From contig JACCSF010000066.1 of assembly GCA_013813135.1 (NCBI GenBank), positions 1 to 13,982 on the forward strand: DNA of 13,982 bases, in the 5' to 3' direction. The notes under the pieces were generated by a model. That model saw only the letters and a program-made list of their open reading frames with translations, had not been told where the DNA came from and did not search any database. Source of the stretch: Thermoleophilaceae bacterium. Its GTDB lineage: Bacteria > Actinomycetota > Thermoleophilia > Solirubrobacterales > Thermoleophilaceae. Positions 6,984 through 13,704 of this stretch are shown here, in pieces. Position numbers and translations under genes: made by a program. The first letter of the stretch is position 1. Every line of letters starts with the position of its first letter.

Positions 6984-8180
6984 CTAGGCGCCGATCACGC
7001 CCTGGAAGGCCTCGGTGAGCTGGGTGTCCTCCTCCGGCTTCAGCTGCCGGAAGATGAACGCGTCCGAGAGCGTCCTGTCGTCCGGGAAGATCAGTTGGTT
7101 CTCCCCAAGCGCCGGATCGCGCTTCGTGAGGATCTCCTTCACGCCCTTGACCGGGCAGATGTAGTTCACGTATTCGGCGATGTCCGCCTGGACCTCCGGC
7201 TCGTAGACGAAGTCCATGAACTTCTCGGCGGCGTAGGGCTCGGGGGCGCCGACCGGCACCTCCATGTTGTCCGTCCACAGGTGCACGCCGGTCTCGGGCG
7301 CCACGAACTTGATGTTCGGGTTGTCGGCCTCGAGCTGCACCGCGTCGCCGGACCAGCCGATGATCACCCAGGAGTCGCCCTTGGTGATGTCCTTCGTGTA
7401 CTCGTTGCCGGTGAACCCGCGGATCTGGCCCGAGTCCGAGGCCTCGCCAATCTTGTCGATCGCCTTCATGAAGTCGTCGGTCGAGGCGGTTTCCGGATCG
7501 GAGCCCATCGAGGCCGCCACGAGCCCGACCGTGTCGCGCATCTCGGTCAGCATCGTGACCTTGCCCTTGTAGGCCGGATCGAACAGGTCGTCGATGGACT
7601 TCGGCTCGCGCTTGACCTTGTCCTTGCGGTAGATGATCCCCGCGAAGCCCGACTGCCACGGCACCGAGTAGTCGCGCTTGGGGTCGAAGGGCGGCGACTT
7701 GAGCCGCTCGATCAGGTTGGCCTGCACGTTCGGCAGCGCCGAGTGGTCGAGCTTCTCCACGTAGCCGAGCCGGATCATCTTGCCGGCCATCCAGTCGGTG
7801 ACCACGTGGATGTCGCGCCCGCCGGAATCGCCGCGCTCGTACTGCTGGCGCACCTTGCCGAAGAACTCGGTGTTGTCGTTCACCTCTTCGACGTACTTCA
7901 CCTTGGCGCCGTACTTCTTCTGGAAGTCCTTGAGCGTGCCCCGGTCCTCCTCGATGTAGAGCGGCCAGTTGGCGACGTAGATCGAGTCGCCGATCTCGCC
8001 CTTCTCGATCACCTTCGACTCCGGCTTGCTGTCGCCGCTGCCGCCGGTCTCGGACCCGCAGGCCGCCAGATAGGACAGCGCCGACACGCTGAGCGCCCCG
8101 GCCGCCCCGCGGCGGAGGAGCCGCCTACGGCTGATCTCGTCTCTGATGATGCGTTCGAACTGCCGCTCGAGGTCGCTCAC
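6984..8180 (-). CDS. potD: Polyamine-binding lipoprotein of the ABC importer (PotD-like), Tat signal
   Basis: Extracytoplasmic substrate-binding protein of 398 residues that delivers polyamine to PotBC. The N-terminus has a twin-arginine motif SRRRLLRRG (17-25), a short hydrophobic stretch, and a lipobox LAAC with C41 as the likely lipidated residue, so it is probably exported folded and membrane-anchored. By motif comparison with E. coli PotD, several pocket residues appear kept: W72 and Y75 (NWPLY), E213 and D216 (LTEMRD, for the DDARE acidic pair), W276 (IGWSGD), W302 and D304 (LWTDN), and Y340 (VNYICP). This supports a cationic polyamine ligand; putrescine versus spermidine is undecided. 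Start GTG 8180 overlaps the potA stop by 4 bp, with AAGG just upstream. Confidence 0.93.
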   Translation of the reverse strand: MSDLERQFERIIRDEISRRRLLRRGAAGALSVSALSYLAACGSETGGSGDSKPESKVIEKGEIGDSIYVANWPLYIEEDRGTLKDFQKKYGAKVKYVEEVNDNTEFFGKVRQQYERGDSGGRDIHVVTDWMAGKMIRLGYVEKLDHSALPNVQANLIERLKSPPFDPKRDYSVPWQSGFAGIIYRKDKVKREPKSIDDLFDPAYKGKVTMLTEMRDTVGLVAASMGSDPETASTDDFMKAIDKIGEASDSGQIRGFTGNEYTKDITKGDSWVIIGWSGDAVQLEADNPNIKFVAPETGVHLWTDNMEVPVGAPEPYAAEKFMDFVYEPEVQADIAEYVNYICPVKGVKEILTKRDPALGENQLIFPDDRTLSDAFIFRQLKPEEDTQLTEAFQGVIGA

Positions 8181-9334
8181 GCCTTGATCCCTTCGTCGTC
8201 GTGGACCGCCCCTGCGGCGAGATCCCTAACCATGTGAATGTTCTCGGTCGACCAGGTCAGCCGGGCGCCGTGGCCCGCGGCCGGCAGGCGCCGGCGCGCC
8301 TCCTCGTCGGTGTTCGGCACCAACACTGTCATGTGCGTGTCGTCCGGGAGCCGCACGATCACCTGCGTTGCTGTACCCAGGTAGAGCGAGCTCTCGACCT
8401 GGCCGTCCACACTGGGGTGGCCGTCCGGGCCGGTCCCGTTCGTGGCATGCAGCTGGAGCTTCTCGGGGCGCACAACCGCGTGGGCCCGCTCCCCGACGGT
8501 GGCGCCGGCCGCTCCGGTCCGCACGGTCGGGCCGGCGTCGAGCCGCAGCTCCGCGGTGCCGGTGCCGGTGGACACCACCTCGCCCGGCATCAGGTTCGAC
8601 ACCCCGATGAAGCCCGCCACGAACGTTGTGCTCGGGCGCTCGTAGATCTCCTCGGGGCCGTCCAGCTGCTCGACCACGCCGCGGTTCATGACCGCGATGA
8701 AGTCCGACATCGTGAGCGCCTCCTCCTGGTCGTGCGTCACGTAGATGAACGTGATGCCGACGTCCTGCTGGATGCGCTTGAGCTCGATCTGGAGCTGCTT
8801 GCGCAGCTTGAGGTCGAGCGCCCCGAGCGGCTCGTCGAGCAGCAGCACGGCCGGGCGGTTCACGAGCGCTCGCGCGAGGGCGACGCGCTGCTGCTGGCCA
8901 CCGGACAGCTGGCGCGGCTTGCGCTTTGCCTCGCGCGCGAGGCCGACGCGCTCGAGCTCCTCCCCAACGCGCCGGCGCACCTCGTCCTTGGATACGCGCC
9001 GGCGCTCCAGGCCGAAGGCGACATTGCGCTCGACGCTCAGGTGTGGAAACAGCGCGTAGCTCTGGAAGACGGTGTTGGTCGGGCGCCGGAACGCGGGCAG
9101 GCCGGTCACGTCCTCGCCGTCGAGCAGCACGGTGCCCTCGCTCGGCTCCTCGAACCCGGCGATCATGCGCAGCGTGGTGGTCTTGCCGCAGCCTGAGGGA
9201 CCGAGCATCGTGAAGAACTGTCCCCTCGGGACGTCGAGGTCCATGTCGCGCACGGCGGTGAAGTCGCCGAAGCGCTTCGTAACCCCGCGCAGGCTCACGC
9301 TGGGTGCCGCCCCCCCTTGTCCCTCGTGGCTCAT
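8177..9334 (-). CDS. potA: ABC transporter ATP-binding protein, spermidine/putrescine type (PotA-like)
   Basis: Cytoplasmic ATPase that powers the importer, 385 residues. It has Walker A GPSGCGKT (45-52), Q-loop Q91 in VFQSYALFPH, signature LSGGQQQR (143-150), Walker B VLLLDE (163-168), D-loop GALD, and switch H201 (VTHDQEEAL). A C-terminal TOBE-type regulatory domain (from about 230; VVRPEKLQL) is typical of PotA/UgpC ATPases. ATG 9334 was chosen: it begins MSHEGQGG, a normal distance before the first strand, and sits just below a good candidate promoter. A GTG at 9394 would add 20 residues but lies upstream of that promoter. First gene of the minus-strand cluster; its stop overlaps potD. 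Confidence 0.94.
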   Translation of the reverse strand: MSHEGQGGAAPSVSLRGVTKRFGDFTAVRDMDLDVPRGQFFTMLGPSGCGKTTTLRMIAGFEEPSEGTVLLDGEDVTGLPAFRRPTNTVFQSYALFPHLSVERNVAFGLERRRVSKDEVRRRVGEELERVGLAREAKRKPRQLSGGQQQRVALARALVNRPAVLLLDEPLGALDLKLRKQLQIELKRIQQDVGITFIYVTHDQEEALTMSDFIAVMNRGVVEQLDGPEEIYERPSTTFVAGFIGVSNLMPGEVVSTGTGTAELRLDAGPTVRTGAAGATVGERAHAVVRPEKLQLHATNGTGPDGHPSVDGQVESSLYLGTATQVIVRLPDDTHMTVLVPNTDEEARRRLPAAGHGARLTWSTENIHMVRDLAAGAVHDDEGIKA

Positions 9335-9349
9335 CCTCGCGCGCAAAAT

Positions 9350-9365
9350 ATGGCCGATCCGGCAT
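9350..9365. promoter_or_regulatory. Imperfect palindrome in the potA promoter spacer, possible operator
   Basis: ATGGCCGATCCGGCAT pairs at 6 of 8 positions about its centre (9357/9358). It lies between the -35 and -10 of the candidate potA promoter. ATGGCCG recurs at 9364-9370, giving a 14-bp-spaced direct repeat. A regulator such as the neighbouring PucR-type protein could bind here; this is inference. Confidence 0.3.
9353..9361. repeat. GCCGATCCG, copy 1 (potA promoter side)
   Basis: A 9-mer found again at 9464-9472 within the same 188-bp divergent region. Each copy lies in the -35/-10 spacer of one of the two candidate promoters. Possible shared regulator site. Confidence 0.35.
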
Positions 9366-9453
9366 GGCCGCAAGGTGCGGAACGCCGAAAACACCTACGA
9401 CTAACAGGACGAAACGTACAACGCCCAACGGTCGCGTTTCGCCGCTGGCTCCC

Positions 9454-9482
9454 TAGACGGCCTGCCGATCCGTCGATACCTT
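9454..9482 (+). promoter_or_regulatory. Candidate promoter for the aminotransferase operon
   Basis: TAGACG (9454-9459, 4 of 6 to TTGACA) and TACCTT (9477-9482, fitting the TANNNT form common in actinobacteria) are 17 bp apart. A start near 9489-9490 would give a leader of about 33 nt holding the ribosome site GAGGAGA (9512-9518). GACGG (9456-9460) and CCGTC (9470-9474) form a 5-bp inverted repeat across the spacer. Weak evidence; no other plausible pair was seen. Confidence 0.35.
9464..9472. repeat. GCCGATCCG, copy 2 (aminotransferase promoter side)
   Basis: Same 9-mer as 9353-9361, in the same orientation on the plus strand, so opposite relative to the direction of its own promoter. Confidence 0.35.
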
Positions 9483-9522
9483 TGTCCGCAGCGTCTAGTC
9501 GTACCGATCGCGAGGAGAGAGA

Positions 9523-10926
9523 ATGGCGACGACCCCGCAGGCCGTGCACGATCCGCACAGCGGAGCCCCAAGCGAGCTGCAGGAAAAGGCGCGCCGGCAT
9601 CTCTGGATGCACTTCACCCGGATGGGTGGATACGACGAGGGTCACGAGATCCCGCTGATCGTGCGAGGCGAGGGGTCGTACGTCTATGACGAGCACGACA
9701 ACCGCTACATGGACGGGCTGTCGGCGCTGTTCTGCGTAAACGCGGGCCACGGTCGGGCCGAGCTGGGCGAGGCGGCTGCCCGCCAGGCGAAGAAGCTCGG
9801 CTTCTACACGAACTGGAGCTACGCGCACCCGGTGGCGGTCGAGCTGGCGGCGCGGATCGCGGGCCTCGCGCCCGGCGACCTGAACCGGGTGTTCTTCACC
9901 TCGGGAGGCTCCGAGGCGGTCGAGTCGGCCTGGAAGATGGCGCGCCAGTTCCACAAGCTGAGTGGCGCCCCGAACAAGTACAAGATCATCTCGCGCGAGA
10001 CCGCCTACCACGGCACCACCTTCGGGGCGCTCTCGATCACGGGCATCACGCCGCTGCGCACGCCCTTCGAACCGCTCGTACCGGGGGCGTTCCACGCGGC
10101 CAACACGAACGAGTACCGCTGGCCCGAGGAGCGCGACCCCCTCTGGGCCGCGGAACAGATCGAGCACGTGATCGAGTTCCAGGACCCGGACACCGTGGCG
10201 GCGGTGATCCTCGAGCCCGTGCAGAACTCGGGCGGCTGCTTCGTGCCGCAGGACGGCTACTGGCAGCGCGTGCGCGAGATCTGCGACCAGCACAACGTGC
10301 TGCTGATCGCGGACGAGGTGATCTGCTCCTGGGGCCGGCTCGGCCACTGGTTCGGCGTCGAGCGCTTCGGCGTGGTGCCGGACCTGATCACCACGGCCAA
10401 GGGCCTGACCTCTGCCTATGCGCCGATGGGGGCCGTGATCGTCTCGGACCGCGTCGCCGAGCCGTTCATCCACGACACGAAGATGTTCACCCACGGCATC
10501 ACGTTCGGAGGCCATCCGGTGTCGGCCGCGGTGGCGATGGCCAATATCGACATCTTCGAGCGCGAGGACCTGTGCGGGCACGTGCGCGAGAAGGAGCCGG
10601 AGTTGCGCGGCATGCTCGACAAGCTCAAGGAAGACCTCCCGATCGTGGGCGACGTGCGCGGCGCCGGCTACTTCCACGCGCTGGAGCTGGTCAAGGACAA
10701 GGAGACCAAGGAGAGCTTCAGCGACGCGGAGGGCGAGGAGCTGCTGCGCGGCTTCATGTCGGGCGAGCTCTACAAGCAGGGCCTGATCTGCCGCGCCGAC
10801 GACCGCGGCGACCCGGTGATCCAGCTCTCGCCGCCGCTGATCGCCGACACCGAGGAGTTCGAGCTGATCGACAGGGTGCTGCGCTCGGTCCTCACCGAGG
10901 CCTGGGAGCGGATCGTCCGCCACTGA
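9523..10926 (+). CDS. Class III PLP-dependent aminotransferase, probably polyamine/omega-amino acid:pyruvate type
   Basis: A 467-residue fold type I aminotransferase that moves a terminal amino group from an amine or omega-amino acid to a keto acid, in the cytoplasm. The PLP phosphate loop is SGGSEAVESAWKMAR (127-141). YHG at 162-164 stacks on the cofactor. D264 (LLIADEVICSWGRLG) holds the pyridine nitrogen, and K293 (TTAKGLTSAYAPMG) is the Schiff-base lysine. The full-length N-terminus (LWMHFTRMGGYD) resembles the putrescine/beta-alanine:pyruvate group. Start ATG 9523 has a strong ribosome site, AGGAG at 9513-9517. It is divergent from potABCD and upstream of ald and an aldehyde dehydrogenase, which fits putrescine transamination to 4-aminobutanal; beta-alanine or GABA remain possible. 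The stop overlaps the next ATG by 1 nt. Confidence 0.9.
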   Translation: MATTPQAVHDPHSGAPSELQEKARRHLWMHFTRMGGYDEGHEIPLIVRGEGSYVYDEHDNRYMDGLSALFCVNAGHGRAELGEAAARQAKKLGFYTNWSYAHPVAVELAARIAGLAPGDLNRVFFTSGGSEAVESAWKMARQFHKLSGAPNKYKIISRETAYHGTTFGALSITGITPLRTPFEPLVPGAFHAANTNEYRWPEERDPLWAAEQIEHVIEFQDPDTVAAVILEPVQNSGGCFVPQDGYWQRVREICDQHNVLLIADEVICSWGRLGHWFGVERFGVVPDLITTAKGLTSAYAPMGAVIVSDRVAEPFIHDTKMFTHGITFGGHPVSAAVAMANIDIFEREDLCGHVREKEPELRGMLDKLKEDLPIVGDVRGAGYFHALELVKDKETKESFSDAEGEELLRGFMSGELYKQGLICRADDRGDPVIQLSPPLIADTEEFELIDRVLRSVLTEAWERIVRH

Positions 10927-12497
10927 TGCTCACCGTGCGCGGCCTCGTCGCCGAGATGGGCCTTGCGCTCGCGGCCGGCGAGGACGGCGCGGACGCGCCC
11001 GTGCGGTGGGTCCACATCTCGGAGCTGCCCGACCCGACTCCCTGGCTGTCGGGCGGAGAGCTGCTGCTGACAACGGGCATCCAGCTCGACTCACCGGAGC
11101 GCCAGCGCGAGTTCGTGCGGCTGCTCTCGGACCGCCATCTGGCCGGGCTCGGCTTCGCCACCGGCTTCAACCACGCCGCCCTGCCCGAGGCGATCGTGGA
11201 GGAGGCGGCCGACACCGGCTTCCCGGTCTTCGAGGTGCCCTACGAGCTGCCGTTCATCGCGATCACCGAAAAGGCCTTCACCCGCTTGGTCAACGAGCAG
11301 TACGAGGTGCTCCAGCGCGGCATCGCGATCCACAAGCGCCTTGAGCGGATCGTGCTCGAAGAGCGCGGGCTCGACGAGGTGGTGCGCGCGCTGGCGGCCG
11401 CCACCGGAAGCGCTGTGTGCGTGCTCTCCGGCCGTGGCGAGACGATCGCCTCGAAGCTGTTCCGGCGACAGCTCCCCGAGGCGGCGCTCGAGCACCTGAC
11501 CGAGGAGGTGCGCCGGCGGAGCATGGCGGCTGGGCAGGGCTCGGAGGCGACCGAGTTCGCGCCCGACCATCCGGAGCTCGCCGGCCGCTCGCTCGTGCTG
11601 CCGGTATCCACACGTGGGCGCGGCGCGCCCCAGGCGTGGGTGGTCGCGGTGCACGACGCCGGCGGCCTCGGCGACTTCGAGCGCCTGATCCTCCAGCAGG
11701 CTGTGACCGTGGTGGCGCTCGAGCTGATGCGCCAGCGGGCGATGCGCGACACCGAGCGCCGGCTGGCCGGGGACGTGCTCGCCGAGGCGCTCACGGGGCG
11801 GCTCTCCGAGGCCGAGCTCGCCGTGCGCATGCGCCCCTTCGGCGTGGGCGCGAACGCCGCCGTGCTGGTGTTCGCCGACGACCAAGGAGGAGCGCCGGAG
11901 GGGGAGGCCGACCTCGACCGCTTCCTGGCGGACGCCGGCGTGGGTGCCCTGGTTGCATCTCGCGGTCGGTTGCTGTGCGCCGTGGTCGACGCGGGCGACG
12001 GCGCGGATCCGGTGGGACTCGCGGCCCGGGCGCGCGACGCGCTCGCCCCCGAGCACGGGCAGCTGCGGGCGGCGGCATCGCGGAGCGCGGCCGTGGGAGC
12101 GCTGCGGCAGTCGTTCCACGAGGCGCGCTGCGCGCTCGAGGCGGCGGCCCTGGCCAACGGCAGCGCGCCGGAGGTGGCGTCGTATCGCGACCTGGGCGCC
12201 TTCCAGCTGCTGCTGTCACTGCAGGACGACGAGGCGCTGCGGCTCTACTGCGACAGTGTGCTCGGTCCGCTCGAGGACGCCACCGGCGAGTACGGCGACG
12301 AGCTGATCCGCTCGCTCGAGGCGTTCATCGAGCAGAACGGCCAGTGGGAGCGCGCGGCGCGCGAGCTCTACTGCCATAGGCATACGCTGCGCTACCGCAT
12401 CAGGCGGGTGGAGCAGCTCACGGGAAGGGACCTGTCAAACGCGCGTGACCGGATCGAGTTCTGGCTGGCGCTGCGCGCACGCGAACTGGTGACATGA
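10926..12497 (+). CDS. PucR-family transcriptional regulator (AdeR-like context)
   Basis: A 523-residue regulator. The N-terminal PucR ligand domain (about 1-125) starts LTVRGLVAE and carries ISELPDPTPWLSGGELLLTTG. A central GAF/GGDEF-like region spans about 130-440. The C-terminal PucR helix-turn-helix lies at about 465-523 (FIEQNGQWERAARELYCHRH, then TLRYRIRRVEQLTGRDL). ATG 10926 overlaps the aminotransferase stop (TGATG), so it is translated by coupling and does not need its own ribosome site. Family members sense purine- or amino-acid-type metabolites. Bacillus AdeR, a PucR-type protein, activates ald, and ald is the next gene here. It probably controls the two divergent operons; effector unknown. 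Confidence 0.9.
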   Translation: MLTVRGLVAEMGLALAAGEDGADAPVRWVHISELPDPTPWLSGGELLLTTGIQLDSPERQREFVRLLSDRHLAGLGFATGFNHAALPEAIVEEAADTGFPVFEVPYELPFIAITEKAFTRLVNEQYEVLQRGIAIHKRLERIVLEERGLDEVVRALAAATGSAVCVLSGRGETIASKLFRRQLPEAALEHLTEEVRRRSMAAGQGSEATEFAPDHPELAGRSLVLPVSTRGRGAPQAWVVAVHDAGGLGDFERLILQQAVTVVALELMRQRAMRDTERRLAGDVLAEALTGRLSEAELAVRMRPFGVGANAAVLVFADDQGGAPEGEADLDRFLADAGVGALVASRGRLLCAVVDAGDGADPVGLAARARDALAPEHGQLRAAASRSAAVGALRQSFHEARCALEAAALANGSAPEVASYRDLGAFQLLLSLQDDEALRLYCDSVLGPLEDATGEYGDELIRSLEAFIEQNGQWERAARELYCHRHTLRYRIRRVEQLTGRDLSNARDRIEFWLALRARELVT

Positions 12498-12498
12498 A

Positions 12499-12543
12499 CC
12501 GGGGGCTCACGGCCCCGGACCCCCACGGCCACCTGGCCGGGGG
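12499..12543 (+). promoter_or_regulatory. Tandem GC hairpins between the PucR-type gene and ald
   Basis: Hairpin 1 pairs CCGGGG (12499-12504) with CCCCGG (12513-12518) around an 8-nt loop. Hairpin 2 pairs CCCC-A-CGGCC (12521-12530) with GGCCGGGGG (12535-12543) around the loop ACCT: nine GC pairs with A12525 bulged. CCCCGG of hairpin 1 can instead pair with CCGGGG at 12537-12542, so the folds are mutually exclusive. No T-run follows. It could be a partial terminator, an attenuator-like switch, or an RNA-stabilising element ahead of ald. Confidence 0.45.
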
Positions 12544-12567
12544 CTGGTAAGGGAGGATGCGAACCGC

Positions 12568-13692
12568 ATGAAGGTCGGCGTTCCGACGGAGATCAAGACC
12601 GACGAGTACCGGGTGTCGCTCACCCCGGCGGGCGCGCGCGAGCTCGTCGAGCACGGCCATGAGGTGATCTTGCAGGCAGGGGCCGGAGAGGGCAGCACCA
12701 TCCCGGACGCGGAGTTCACCGCGCAGGGCGCGCGGATCGCGCCCGACGCGGCCGGCGTGTTCGAGGAAGCGGAGATGATCCTGGGAGTGAAGGAGCCGCA
12801 GCCGGACGAGGTGGTGATGCTCCAGCCCCACCACCTGCTGTTCACCTACCTGCACCTCGCGCCCAATCCCGAGCTGACTCGCGGGCTGGCCGAGAGCGGC
12901 GCCATCTGCGTCGCCTACGAGACCGTGGTGGACGAGCGCGGGCGGCTGCCGCTGCTGGCCCCGATGAGCGAGGTGGCTGGCAAGATCGCCACCCAGGCCG
13001 GCGCGTTCTTCCTCGAGCGCCCGCTCGGCGGTCGCGGGGTGCTGCTCGGCGGCGTGCCCGGCGTGGCCGCGGCGACCGTGATGATCATCGGCGGCGGCGT
13101 GGTCGGGCAGAACGCCGCCTTCATCGCGATCGGCATGGAGGCCGACGTGTTCGTCTACGACCGCAACATCGACCGCCTGCGCGAGCTGGACTTGACCTTC
13201 GGCGGCCGCGCTTCCACGGTCTACTCCTCCACGCTCGCGGTGGAGGAGATGCTGCCCCGCGCGGACCTCGTGATCGGCGCCGTGCTGGTTCACGGCGCCA
13301 GAGCGCCCTACGTCGTCAAGCGCGACCAGCTCAAGCTGATGAAGAAGCGGGCGGTGCTGGTGGACGTCTCGATCGACCAGGGCGGCTGTTTTGAGACGTC
13401 GCGCCCGACCACCCACTCGGACCCGGTCTACGAGGTCGATGGGGTCACCCACTACTGCGTCGCGAACATGCCGGGCGCCGTGCCGGTCACGTCGACGTTC
13501 GCCCTGACCAACGCCACGCTGCCCTACGTGCTCGCGCTCGCCGACGAGGGGTTGGAGGGAGCGCTGCGGAAGCTGCCCGGCCTCAAGCCCGGCGTCAACG
13601 TCGCCGCCGGCAAGGTGACCCACCCAGCGGTCGCCGAGGGCGTCGGCGTGGAGTTCACGCCCGTCGAAGAAGTGCTCAGCGTCACTGCCTAG
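12568..13692 (+). CDS. ald: Alanine dehydrogenase
   Basis: NAD-dependent L-alanine dehydrogenase: alanine + NAD + water to pyruvate + ammonia + NADH, reversible, usually a hexamer. It has 374 residues, the normal family length. Visible key residues are R15 (DEYRVSLTP, substrate), K75 (GVKEPQPDE), H96 (TYLHLAP), the NAD loop GGGVVG (175-180), D198 for the NAD ribose, D270 (SIDQGG), and the signature ANMPGAVPVTST (299-310). These match the catalytic Lys/His/Asp set of the Mycobacterium enzyme. GGGAGG (12551-12556) lies 11 nt before ATG 12568, a slightly long spacing. The gene follows a transaminase and precedes an aldehyde dehydrogenase, so it may recycle alanine made by transamination to pyruvate. 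Confidence 0.96.
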   Translation: MKVGVPTEIKTDEYRVSLTPAGARELVEHGHEVILQAGAGEGSTIPDAEFTAQGARIAPDAAGVFEEAEMILGVKEPQPDEVVMLQPHHLLFTYLHLAPNPELTRGLAESGAICVAYETVVDERGRLPLLAPMSEVAGKIATQAGAFFLERPLGGRGVLLGGVPGVAAATVMIIGGGVVGQNAAFIAIGMEADVFVYDRNIDRLRELDLTFGGRASTVYSSTLAVEEMLPRADLVIGAVLVHGARAPYVVKRDQLKLMKKRAVLVDVSIDQGGCFETSRPTTHSDPVYEVDGVTHYCVANMPGAVPVTSTFALTNATLPYVLALADEGLEGALRKLPGLKPGVNVAAGKVTHPAVAEGVGVEFTPVEEVLSVTA

Positions 13693-13704
13693 CAAGGAGA
13701 AACG

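Larger units (their letters stand above)
9345..9373 (-). promoter_or_regulatory. Candidate promoter for potA and the minus-strand operon
   Basis: On the minus strand TTGCGG (9373-9368) and TATTTT (9350-9345) are separated by exactly 17 bp. Transcription would start near 9337, about 3 nt before ATG 9334, giving an almost leaderless mRNA. GAGG touches the ATG directly, so it is not at a normal ribosome-site distance. The -35 match is only 3 of 6. Confidence 0.45.

Noticed and set aside
9335..9394. N-terminal extension of PotA from GTG 9394.
   Set aside because: It adds 20 residues absent from the family and lies over the candidate promoter.
9331..10923. Minus-strand frame of 530 codons opposite the aminotransferase.
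   Set aside because: It mirrors the aminotransferase codons and has no recognisable domain; the plus-strand gene has a strong ribosome site and all catalytic residues.
12557..12571. Four-codon mini-ORF (ATG at 12557, TGA at 12569-12571) overlapping the ald ATG, like a leader peptide.
   Set aside because: The ribosome site touches its ATG with no spacing, so initiation there is unlikely; the ald ATG at 12568 has the usable distance.
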